This document shows, piece after piece, positions 1 to 9,520 of a stretch of DNA of 64,000 nt (the first letter of the stretch is position 1; each line of letters opens with the position of its first letter). Source of the stretch: Epiperipatus broadwayi (lineage: Eukaryota; Onychophora; Udeonychophora; Euonychophora; Peripatidae); NCBI GenBank assembly GCA_028023455.1, contig JAQFVV010000348.1, positions 784,401 through 848,400 on the forward strand, written 5' to 3'. Made by a program: the position numbers and the translations under genes. The notes below the pieces were generated by a model. That model was not told the DNA's origin. It saw only the letters and a program-made list of their open reading frames with translations, and made no database searches.

Positions 1-549
1 GATGAATCAAAAAATTATTCAAGTTGAAATTTAAAAAATCATTGACCTTATTTATTCCATATTTTCAAAATTATATATAGTCTTATTTTTTTCTCTCTCT
101 TTTCTGATCAAAAGATAAATTATAGCCATCTTTATTTTAAAAACATTTAAGATAAAAATTAGTTTTAAAAATAAGATATTGATTTTTAGTCTTAAATAAT
201 TTTTTGGATCACATAAAAGAGGTAATGAAATAAAACTGCCATAGAACAAATTCATCAGGAGTGACATGTTAATATATTCATATAGTATAGTAAGTATTTC
301 AATTCTCTCTGATGAATGAAATTGTTAAAAAGCTTTTTTAAAAATGTGAATATCTATCTATACCAATAAACATTATCAGTTAAAACAAGAATTTAATATC
401 ACTTTTGAAAAGATCAAAGATATGGCTGCATTAATATTGTAAAAAGAATTAAAAAGCTGAGTAGAAAAATTATACAACTAAAAAACAAAAGGATGTTAGG
501 ATATTTTTTACTGAAAAAAAAAACAACAACTTAAAGATCAACTGTAATA
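1..549. other. MRE11 3' flank, AT-rich, no gene seen
   Basis: This stretch lies downstream of the minus-strand MRE11 stop codon and should hold its 3' UTR and polyadenylation site. I see no conserved coding frame, RNA gene or repeat. TTTATT near 48-53 reads AATAAA on the minus strand and could be a distant polyadenylation signal, but such hexamers are expected by chance in DNA this AT-rich. Confidence 0.4.
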
Positions 550-2481
550 TCATTTTTTTCGTTTTGGTTCCCATCGCTCATCATCACTATCAGAATCCGC
601 AAAAGCAACTCCTTTTCGTTTAGCCTTGGATTTATTAATAGGTTCTTCCTCACTATCTTCTTCAAAATTGAGACCTTTAGTACTTGTTCTAGATAAATTT
701 TTTGTCCCATTTGATAAAAGAGAACTATTAATAGTAGGCTGATGTGAACTTCCTTTGCTACTATTCTGTCTTGTTTTACTTGCTTGACTGCCACGAACCC
801 TCCTAGAACCTCTAGTTCCTCGACTTCCCCGTCCACGCCCTCTTACTGCCTTAGATGTTAATGGCTCTTCATCACTGTCTGAACTCAATATATCATCAAA
901 ACTTCTGGATCCAATGTCAGAGGATGATTTCTGCTGAATTTGACGAAGAGCCTGTTGATTTTCAATATCTTCCTGTTGTGGCCTTTTTTGTCGCTCATCT
1001 TGAAGTGCTGCAAGTTCCTGGTCAAATGTATCATCAGAAACAGCTCGAACAAATAAATGGTTTTGAGTTTTATTAATCTGATACTTAACTATGCCTGAAA
1101 TTGCATCCTTTTCTTCTTTATCGACAAATTCTTGTACTGCTTTACTTAAACTTTTTTCAGTTAGAACAAGAAGCTGAAGAGAATTAGATGAATCATTCAA
1201 AATTGATTTAACTAAATCTTCCACCTGAGCATATTCTACATTATCATGTTCAGTAAGTACAAAGTCTTCATCCTCATTTTTTTTTTCATTAATTTTTTTT
1301 CGGTGAAAAATGACAATGTCTTTTGGATTTGCAACTTTCTCAACAAATTTCTGACTGAAACGATGTTTACTAAATACTTCATAGTTGTCACTATAGTCAA
1401 TTCTTAAACGAATTAATGGTTTTTTAGGCTGGTGTCTGTGATTTGTAAGTTCATTCTGTGCTCTTTCTAATAATCTTTCAACTTTTTCACTGCAAAATTC
1501 TTCAACTGCTTTTACATCTCCAGGAGTTAAATTAGTGTTAATTAAATTAATGTCTTCTGTATAAAATGGACGCACTGTTTCTAAAGGAATTGCTTCAATT
1601 TTGAAGTCACGTTTGTTAATAAATAATATACCAACTTTTTTTTTGATAGCTTCTCCTGGACTTAATGATGTGGCTATAGAACTGCCTGGTTGACTTACAA
1701 AAAAATTTTGACTACCATTCCATTCTGGTTCAATTTTACATTCATGTTCATGACCCCAAATTATCAAATCTAAAAAGTCATCTAAAAATTGTTCTGGGAT
1801 GTAATTTGTGGGACCATGTTTGGCCCTGTTTTGATGAATTGCAAATAAATTAAACCAATCATCTGTGCCTTCCCTTGGACGAAGCATTGTTACACATTTA
1901 CTAACAAACAATCTATGAAGTCGTTCATCTCTTATTGAACCTAATCCATAGAGAGCAACTTTTGTTTCTCCTTTTTGCATAAGAAGAGGAGATATTTGAA
2001 TTTTTTCTAATGATGTTGTTTTACCAAAATAATTTACCAATCCACTAACAGCTAATAAATCAATTGCGCATAAATTTCCTGTACCAGCGGGGTCATCATG
2101 ATTGCCATGAATAATGAAAACTGGTATTGAAATATTCAAATTTGAATCTTCATAATTAACAATAGGAAAACGACAATGACCAAAGTTTACTGACTGATCA
2201 CTCAAAAATTCTATTTGAACAGGTCTATCTCCCATACAATATTTACGCAATAAATCCATGCAACCATGTAAAGTTCTTCTTGATGGTTTATTTTCATGAA
2301 ACAGATCTCCTGCTAAAAGAATGAAGTCCACATTTCGATTTTTTGCTACTTTCAGTATTTCTTCAAATGTAATTAAAGAATCATTTCCTCTCTCAGAATC
2401 CTTTTCAGCAAATCCAAGATGGCAATCTGATGCTAATAAAATTTTAAATGTATTAGTATCATCAATGTTTTGTGAGACCAT
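550..2481 (-). CDS. MRE11: MRE11 double-strand-break repair nuclease, intronless
   Basis: MRE11 is the Mn-dependent 3'-5' exonuclease and endonuclease of the MRE11-RAD50-NBS1 complex, acting in the nucleus in break sensing, end resection and telomere upkeep. The single frame encodes 643 aa, slightly shorter than the vertebrate protein. All phosphoesterase motifs are visible: SDCH (residues 18-21), GDLFHENKPS (58-67), GNHDD (126-130), IHQNR (215-219) and WGHEHEC (242-248). The capping domain follows, with RFSQKFVEKVANPKD and EFVDKEEKDAI matching known MRE11 closely. A glycine-arginine-rich GAR segment starts near residue 547, and the C-terminus is acidic/basic (DSDSDDERW). The frame opens 21 codons upstream, but those are Lys/Ile/Leu-rich and unlike the family, so I choose the Met at 2479-2481 (MVSQNIDD), 11 residues before the conserved FKILLASD. 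There is no intron, frameshift or internal stop. Confidence 0.97.
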   Translation of the reverse strand: MVSQNIDDTNTFKILLASDCHLGFAEKDSERGNDSLITFEEILKVAKNRNVDFILLAGDLFHENKPSRRTLHGCMDLLRKYCMGDRPVQIEFLSDQSVNFGHCRFPIVNYEDSNLNISIPVFIIHGNHDDPAGTGNLCAIDLLAVSGLVNYFGKTTSLEKIQISPLLMQKGETKVALYGLGSIRDERLHRLFVSKCVTMLRPREGTDDWFNLFAIHQNRAKHGPTNYIPEQFLDDFLDLIIWGHEHECKIEPEWNGSQNFFVSQPGSSIATSLSPGEAIKKKVGILFINKRDFKIEAIPLETVRPFYTEDINLINTNLTPGDVKAVEEFCSEKVERLLERAQNELTNHRHQPKKPLIRLRIDYSDNYEVFSKHRFSQKFVEKVANPKDIVIFHRKKINEKKNEDEDFVLTEHDNVEYAQVEDLVKSILNDSSNSLQLLVLTEKSLSKAVQEFVDKEEKDAISGIVKYQINKTQNHLFVRAVSDDTFDQELAALQDERQKRPQQEDIENQQALRQIQQKSSSDIGSRSFDDILSSDSDEEPLTSKAVRGRGRGSRGTRGSRRVRGSQASKTRQNSSKGSSHQPTINSSLLSNGTKNLSRTSTKGLNFEEDSEEEPINKSKAKRKGVAFADSDSDDERWEPKRKK

Positions 2482-2699
2482 TATAAATGAAATCTGCAAA
2501 TAAACAAGTTTTTTTTTTTTTAAATTAATAATTACTTCAATCAAAATACTAATAAAAAGTTTATTAATTCTTAACGAAATTTAAGAATAATTAAAAAATA
2601 TATATAATGCAATAATTTTTAAATTGCAATAATTTTTTTTTAAGAAAATAAATTGCATTAAATGATGAAAAATACAAATATATCTTTTTCTACTAGACA
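2482..2699. promoter_or_regulatory. MRE11 upstream region
   Basis: Just over 200 bp separate the MRE11 start from the Penelope remnant at about 2.7 kb. The sequence is homopolymer-rich (T11 at 2511-2521, then A/T runs). No TATA box or recognisable factor site stands out. The promoter and 5' UTR should lie here unless an upstream non-coding exon is spliced on. A perfect 9-bp hairpin (TTCTGAATA / TATTCAGAA) sits just beyond it, near 2710-2740. Confidence 0.3.
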
Positions 2700-3807
2700 A
2701 GTTTCTTTATTCTGAATACTGATGAATTATTCAGAAACCGGTGATGTGATGTAATTAATGGAAAAGATTCGTATTATGATAAGGTATTGAAGTGGTTAGG
2801 AAAGTTTTTTAGAAAATATGTAAATAGAGAGAGAGTAACATTTATAAAGAATTGGTGAAGGAAATTAAAAGTAAAGTAAAGGAATATAATAGGCATAATT
2901 TAACATTGTTAAAGATAGATGTGGTATGTATGTATACAAATATTGATGTGGAAAAAGTGATTAAAATCGCAATGAATAAGTATAAGGAAGATAGAGAAAA
3001 GGAAATAGAAATATCCAAGAAATATTAGAAAACTTAATGGGATTATGTTGTAAAAATGTTACATTTGAATTTAGGGGGGGGGGGTATAAACAGAAAAAAG
3101 GGTTGGTGATAGTAGATGCATGGAGTGGGGTGTTGAGTGAGATTTATATGCAGAGTATGGAAGAAGCAATGGTAAAAAATAAAAATGCACCAATATTGAT
3201 TAAAAGGTATGGAGATGATTTTCTCCTGATATTTAATAAGAGTGAAAGGCAAATTAAAAGATATTTAGATAAAATTAATAAATTGGATAAGAATATAAAT
3301 TTTATAATAGAATGGAAGAAAGAAAATAGAGTAACATATTTAGATATAATGATAAAAAAGGAATATAATAATGATGTGGAGTGGAAATAAAGGTGTATAG
3401 AAAAACAGGTAAGAGTAATGTTGTAAATTGGGGTCTAATATGGATAAGAAATTTAAAATTAGTTCTATAAGATTATTATACTGATAAAGCAAAATATGAT
3501 AAGAAAATAAATAAAATAACTGAGGAGTTTAGAATTAATGATTATCCAGAAGAAGTAATAAGAAAGAATATAAGAAAGGTAGAAAAAGTATATAAAAATG
3601 GGAGAAAGATGGAAGAAAATTAATAAAAAGGAGTGAGAAGGAGGAATATATAGGTATAAAAGTTAATGATAGTAGTATAGTTAGAAGAATTAATATAATT
3701 AGGAAAATTAATAAAAATTTGAACAATGTTATATAATATAAAATAGTGAAGAAGAATGTAATGGACATTTTAGATAATAAGTATATAAATAAAGAAAAAA
3801 TATATAT
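2700..3807 (+). pseudogene. Penelope-like element, reverse transcriptase part (decayed)
   Basis: This is a remnant of a Penelope-like retroelement. One frame around 2850-3025 reads LLKIDVVCMYTNIDVEKV, matching the Penelope RT motif L..DVV.LYTN. It stops at a TAG. A second frame (3037-3390) reads LMGLCCKNVTFEF, then Y-Q-G and SEIYM, then the catalytic RYGDDFLLIF box, and ends in VTYLDIMIKKE, the usual 'YLDI' close of the palm. A G-run of about ten bases (from 3073) and stop codons break the frame, so it is not functional. The 5' part of the element, and any 5' pseudo-LTR, is missing. After 3400 the frame decays but keeps the purine-rich strand bias of the element up to the LTR insertion at 3808. 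Confidence 0.85.
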
Positions 3808-5868
3808 TGTAATGATATATAAATATGTCGTTACATTAATTTAAAATAAAAACTTAAAAGTTCGCAAATAAAAGTAAAAAACTAAACGCTAAAATTAAAA
3901 TGTTTGTTAAACGTATATACATTCGCACAGATGCCAAACTTTAAAAATATTTTTTTTTTAAAAAAACAAATAAGTATTTGAACGTACTTTTTTATAAAAA
4001 AAAGTACAAGATTTAAAAATAAAAACAGGTATTAATTAATTCTTGTAATCTGTAAATGGAAATGATTGTTTATAAATTGTTTGAAAAGCAAGCTAGCCTT
4101 GGGCTCTTGTATAATTAAAATGATCTGATGAAAGATAGATAAGAAAATAAAGAGAAATTAGCTTGACCAATGGAAGCACTAAGCCTTGGCTTGGACCCTA
4201 ACGAAAGTGATGGATTAGTGACGTTTTGTTGATTGAATCCGTGTGGATAATATAAAAAGGGAAATACAGTTTTTTCTTGGCAGTTCCAGCATTTTGTGTT
4301 TGAGAGATGTGGTAGGATGCACATACCACACTCTCTATAAAAAAAAAAATGAAAAGACTGTGATACCTTGAACCAGCTATTGCCATCTCCAGAACATTAT
4401 CTTCCAATGGAGGCGTCACGGGAATTAAAAGCAGAAACCTGGACTCTTCTACCGTGAGCTATGAACTTTACAAATTAACAACAACAAAAAAAAAGTAATT
4501 AAGAACTTTCGTCATTGTTTTTTTTTTAAAGATTCAGATAATTTAAATTTTAAAATGAACTCTTATTTGATTTTCAAATTAATAATTGATTGTTTAAATT
4601 TATAAAGTTAAGTTTTTCTAAAATCATTTCCATTTTTATTATTTTTATTTGTAATAATATTTATTGTAGAAATTATTAAATGCATTACATTTAAGTTGGG
4701 TATAGACGTTGCATAGATTCGTTAGCGGTTGATTATGTTGTGGTTTTCACAGTCGATTAGAACATATAAGTCAACAATGTCACTGCGGTGTCTTATGATG
4801 AACACCAAAGGGTCTCCTGTATTCCCTCAGCAATTGACGTTATCGATTGACTTTGTATTTTGATCGGTTGTGTTTAATTTGGAATGTTTTTTGACCGTGG
4901 AATCTGTGCAGCCGATCTATACTCGACATTATAAAACAAATTGTATAAAAATAATCTGTGCAAACGTATTTAAATGTTAAATTTAAGTCGGGCGTGAATG
5001 GCTATATAGTTTTGTAAAGTTATATTAAGGGAGGGTAATCTTAGGTTGTTGATTTCGTAGTTGAATTGGTTCAATGGATTGGATATATTTGTGTAATTGT
5101 AGATGTAGTATGAGATCCGCTATGGGCAGGATTATATATATACGCCACACACCTTCTGTTTGCCTATGGATGGGTTTGTAAGACGGCAAAGGACCGCAGT
5201 CCATTCCTATGGAGTTTTATGTTTATTGTTCTACTCGCCAACAGATGTAACATTCCTGTTGGTGGAGAGACAATGTTTTCTCTAATTCTACTTACTGATC
5301 AGATGTACATTCCTGACAGTATAGTATTTTGTGTTGTCGTATTTTCATGCTACATTGAATACATAAATGTATCAGATGGATTGGCGCTGGTTTGATTGCG
5401 AAATTTGTTGCCTAAGGTTAAATCAGGGAAGAATATTTTCTTTTCAAATGCAGATCTATGTAGTCCATTCATCCTCAACTCACTAAATAAATATTAAACT
5501 CATGGTTGTAATTTACTTAAATGTAAAACTAAAGATTAATAGAAAAATCTAAAATGGTGAATTTATTCCTCAAAATTTAAATGTTATTTTATATGTGCGT
5601 AAATAAATATTTTTATGTGTTAATTTCTGGCAGTGGCTTTTATTCTTTTATATTTAAGATATAAAATTTATATTTTATTATCTCTGCTACTCCACTGAGC
5701 TAGTGACTTGGGCTAACGATCTGAATATTTAAATAAAGTGGAATCTTAACAGCGCGTATCTGCCTACTCTATAAATTTTTCTAGGTTTAAATGCCTAGAT
5801 GGCGCCCTGTGGAGCAGATATGTAGTTTGCGGTTAGATTCGATCTTCACTTGCATTTCGATCGTTATA
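3808..5868 (+). mobile_element. Solo-LTR-like insertion, family A copy 1, inside the Penelope element
   Basis: This 2061-bp non-coding block is homologous end to end to 39338-41504. It starts TGTAATGATATAT and continues through CGTTACATT; the other copy starts TGTAACGGTATATGCCGTTACATT-like, so the left ends match. It ends TCGTTATA. It is flanked by the 4-bp repeat ATAT (3804-3807 and 5869-5872), in line with an LTR-element target duplication, although the flank is low complexity. No gag or pol frame is present. Removing it joins the Penelope RT part to its endonuclease part. Strand is arbitrary. The terminal TG is as expected for an LTR, but the last dinucleotide is TA rather than CA in both copies. 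Confidence 0.7.
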
Positions 5869-7079
5869 ATATTAATGATGAATATGAGATAAATGTAAGA
5901 TGTGTAAGGAAGGAATTAGAAATAAGTATGTAGGTGAGACGAAGAACTCAATAAATACTCGATTAATGAAGCGTAAGTATAATAAAGCGTCACCAGTGTA
6001 TATGCATCTTATAGACACGGCATAATTTAGGAAAGGATAATATTAGGATGATTAATTATGCAGATGATAGAAAGGATAGAAAGATAAGGGAGGCATTATT
6101 AATAAAAAAAATAAAACTAAATATTAATAGAGATGGGGGGGGTAATGTTGGTGTGAGAGGAGGATGAATGGAATGAATATAATATAGAATTAAAATTGAA
6201 ATGTTTTAAATTTGTTTAAATGGAGGGAGCTGTGTTAAAGAAAGTGAAAAAGGAAGTTGGGTGATGGGATAGTGAAATAAATTGATGGAAAAGGAAGAGT
6301 AGAGAGATAGAATGAGGTAAAAGATTTATTAAATAATGTAAGTTATAAAAAATAAAAATAAATTTATGGTAGTAGGAATTGGTAGTGAGTAAAGATATTA
6401 TAAGGATTATAATGTTATATGAGTATGTACGGTGATGAATAAGATCAGGTATAAATTTAGAAACGTTAATAATTTGGTATGAGTAAGGAATATTAATTTA
6501 ATAGGTATATAAGTAATACAGGAATAAAGGTTCTTAAGAATTTTTTTAAAATATAAAATTTAAGAATGAAATATAGTTTAGGAATAAAACAAAAATAAAG
6601 ATTTTTATGTATGGAGAAAAATATATTTAATATATATAAAAGAAAAGATATTTAAATTATTAAGGGATGTGAAGGTTTTATAAGATTTAAAAGAATTTAG
6701 AAATGTAATAAAATAAATAATGTATAAAAATTAAGATTTACATATTTTTTTTAAAAAGTTTATAGGGAGGATATATTATGGTGTATATATATATAATAGC
6801 ATATTTTAAAATGTATAAAAACAGGAATATAAAATATTAAAGAATTAAAAATTAATTTAAAATTTTTTAAAGCATTTAAGGATTGAGTAATTTAGATAAA
6901 TATATGTAATACATGATGTATAGTGTTTAAGAGTATTATTATATGTATAAATTGTTTGTTAATTTATTGGTGTATATATAAGTTTTGGTTGTATTGTTAT
7001 AATATTTAAATTTTTGTGGATCTGAAGACTGCAAGGAACAGTCGAAACTGTAATTATAATAATAAATATTTTTACTTAA
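5869..7079 (+). pseudogene. Penelope-like element, GIY-YIG endonuclease part and 3' tail
   Basis: Around 5890-6030 one frame reads CKMCKEGIRNKYVGETKN followed by TRLMKR and VYMHLIDT. This matches the Penelope-type GIY-YIG endonuclease: CxxC pair, Y-V-G-E-T, R in TRL, and the distal histidine. A one-base deletion separates it from the upstream YEI, and a TAA follows LIDTA, so it is broken. A decayed purine-rich tail runs to about 7.08 kb and ends near a hammerhead-like motif (7023-7052). Together with 2700-3807 this was one element on the plus strand before the LTR-like block landed in it. Confidence 0.8.
7023..7052 (+). ncRNA. Hammerhead-like motif at the Penelope 3' end
   Basis: The sequence has CTGAAGA, then a hairpin GACTG...CAGTC, then GAAAC. 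This is the arrangement reported for the conserved 3' motif and minimal hammerhead ribozymes of Penelope-like elements (CUGANGA - stem II - GAAA). The pairing uses the G and A of the core box, so a canonical stem II is not obtained, and stem III is not clear. I call it a relic of the motif rather than an active ribozyme. Its position just before the end of the element supports the assignment. Confidence 0.5.
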
Positions 7080-7080
7080 A

Positions 7081-7310
7081 AGGTATAACCACTCTCCACA
7101 CTATCTCAGAACACTGATACACTTGAACACATACCTATATGTTGAAAAGATAAATAATCACCAATATACGTATTTCATGCTAAATCAGCAATCATCAGTT
7201 GGTTCAGATTACCATCTCCACACAAATATGCTATAAGTGCTCAGATATATATTAAGATAGCCAAACCTCATACTTTAATGGATAGGCTTCAATCTACTCC
7301 ACACTCCAAC
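7081..7310 (-). mobile_element. Hammerhead SINE, left half of inverted dimer 1
   Basis: This is a minus-strand copy of the hammerhead SINE. Reading its own strand, it runs: distal tail (ACTTTAATGGATAGGC on the plus strand), GA-rich linker, hammerhead core at 7160-7203 (CTGATGA...GAAA, flanking ACCAA/TTGGT), then the tRNA-like part. The first pair of stem II is a T-T mismatch and stem II is only about 4 bp. The tRNA-like end (ACTCTCCACACTATCTCAG on the plus strand) is present, but the B-box end is lost at the Penelope junction. Confidence 0.75.
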
Positions 7311-7570
7311 TCTAAGCCTATCCATTAAAGTATGAGGTTTGGCTATCTTAATATATATCTGAGCACTTATAGCATATATGTGTGGAGATGGCAATTTGGA
7401 CCAACTGATGATTGCTGGTTTAGCATGAAATACGTATATTGGTGATTATTTATCTTTTCAACATATATGAGTTCAAGTGTATCATTGTTATGAGATAGTG
7501 TGGAGAGTGGTGAGTCATGTGGAAATCTGTGTTCATATACCCTATATATTACATATATAGACACAGGTAT
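7311..7570 (+). mobile_element. Hammerhead SINE, right half of inverted dimer 1
   Basis: This copy mirrors 7081-7310. Its hammerhead core is at 7400-7443: ACCAA, CTGATGA, TGCT...AGCA hairpin, GAAA, ATA-CG-TAT, then TTGGT. Stem I pairs five of five and stem III three of three, while the first stem II pair is T-T. The downstream tRNA-like region (ATGAGATAGTGTGGAGAG) is followed by a weak B box (TGTGTTCATAT). It could fold with its neighbour into one long hairpin of over 200 bp per arm. Confidence 0.75.
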
Positions 7571-8640
7571 ATAATAAGCCTGTGTGTTTCAGTTAAAAGG
7601 TATAAGAAGAATGTAATTATTTTAAAAAGACATATTGTTAATTATAATTTGTTGATGAATGACATTATCCTGAAAGTATAACTGAAAACAGCCAACCATA
7701 CGTAGTTATTGTTATGTGGGGTACAAAAGATACTTCATTAATGGGGGTACCATGTAAATGAAAATGTTTAATTTCTGAATCATTCCATTAAGTCACTTAT
7801 AATCAATGTTTTTACAGTTATTCTTTCTAAACTTAATTATATTCCTCTGAAAACGTTCTCTCATTCTACTCTTTCACATTCTCCTCGATTTTCATCACCT
7901 AAATGTATTATTCCACATATTTATTTCAACTTCTTTATAAAATAGCCTTTTCAGTAATAAGTCTATTTTTCCATCTTTCTTATCTATTTATTCCCTTTTT
8001 ATACTTTTCATTATCTCTAAAATGGGTCTTGTTGTTGTTTTACTAAGTCTAAATTCTCTTCTATATACAGTAATTCTCTTCACATTCATTTCTCTACCTC
8101 CTTGTATATTTATGAAACAATCATTTTAAAAAATTCTTTTATACTCATATCATATCCTCATCCATATTTTTCTCTATCTTATTAATTTCCCTGAGGGCAA
8201 ATGAAATTGTACTTTTTTTTTTTCGAATTTTTTATCTCCTCTCTTTAATAAATGCATCCCATTCTTCTTAAATTAATCACTAAAGAAAAATATTCCAAAT
8301 CTCTAAAAAAATCCACTTTTCACACACAAATATTTATTTCTCATATTAATCATACAAATTTATTTTAAATTATCCATTATTTAATCTCAGTAGTAACCCT
8401 ACTTCTATTTTCTTATTTATTTTCTTCTAATTCATAATCCCTAATTTAAAATATATCATTGTTTCCTCTGTAGTCACTAACAGTATGCTATTTTTAATTG
8501 TTGTGTCTAAAATTCCAGCTCAATGTTATTCTACTCCAATACTTCCCAATCAGTGATCATTTAATAATATGTTCTCTTTACTTTTCCCAAATACTTTTCT
8601 TCTTTCATTTGTCTATTATTTTGTATATTAGGTTTTCTTG
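7571..8640. other. Pyrimidine-rich block, possible old element
   Basis: From about 7.86 to 8.6 kb the plus strand is markedly C+T-rich, so the minus strand is purine-rich, like the coding strand of the Penelope remnant. Minus-strand translations are broken and I cannot align them to a specific domain. It may be the 5' part of another Penelope-like element on the minus strand. No gene is called. Confidence 0.25.
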
Positions 8641-9424
8641 TAACCATTGTACAATTATCAATATCTTTATTATATAAAAATATAAAATGTATATTCATCA
8701 TGTTCTTTAATGTCATTATTTAAAATTAATTCTTCAAATATACTGTCAGTATAAATTCTAAATTTTAGGTAAATAAATTTTAAATTCAAAATTGAAAAGT
8801 AAAGAAGTTGATCAAACATTTGCCATAAACTAGAAAAGATTTTGATGTGAAAGATTCTTTCTATTTCAAATAGTATGAGCAAAATATTTGAAATTTAACA
8901 TTTAAATGGCTTCTCTATATGCTTCTACGTTATCACTACTTGCTTAATTGGCTATATGGAAAGACAATAGTCACTACTTTCAAATAATTAATCATAAAAG
9001 CTATATAATTTATAAATAATCATCATGTAAAAACAATATAATAAATATTAATGATAAAATGTAATCAAAAACATTATATTGAATTAGAAAAAAAAAATGG
9101 CTCAGATTAAGTTGGTAACCAGATTATATCAAACTGAATGAGACCAATAATATAATAAACTTGTGTTATATACATTAGGAAGATTCCTTATGATCTTGCA
9201 TTTAACTTCAAGAATTCTCATTATAAATTTATTCTAAGACCTGCACAGATTTGCAATTATTTCAAATATGGCTGATTTTCTTACAACATAGTAACCAATT
9301 AATTATAAAAGATCTTCAAATCTCTCCAATAAAACACCAATGATTCCAGATCCATTTACTTTATGCTTTAATTGAAAATATAAATTTTTCTACAGTACAA
9401 GCTTTTTCATTCTTGCACTTCTAT
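8641..9424. other. AT-rich intergenic DNA
   Basis: I see no coding frame with domain-like content, no RNA gene and no clear repeat. Short open frames here have the Ile/Lys/Phe/Tyr-rich composition expected of random AT-rich DNA. Confidence 0.4.
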
Positions 9425-9520
9425 ATGTAATATATGAGGGTTTGAACTCAGACTTTCACACGACCCTCAACCATCCACGCTATCTCATACTGCTGATACA
9501 CTTGATCACACACATTAAAA
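9425..9520 (-). mobile_element. Truncated hammerhead SINE (tRNA-like end only)
   Basis: Only the tRNA-like end remains: GGGTTTGAACTCAGAC on the plus strand is the reverse complement of the B-box block GTCTGAGTTCAAACCC, followed by CAACCATCCACGCTATCTCA, which carries the A-box region. The copy breaks off after TGATCACACACATT, before the hammerhead. Confidence 0.7.

Noticed and set aside
855-1076. Plus-strand frame opposite MRE11
   Set aside because: Antisense shadow of the conserved MRE11 coding region.
2710-2745. CTGATGA...GAAAC near the Penelope left end, considered as a hammerhead
   Set aside because: CTGATGA falls in the loop of a perfect 9-bp hairpin and no stem II can form; it is not a ribozyme.
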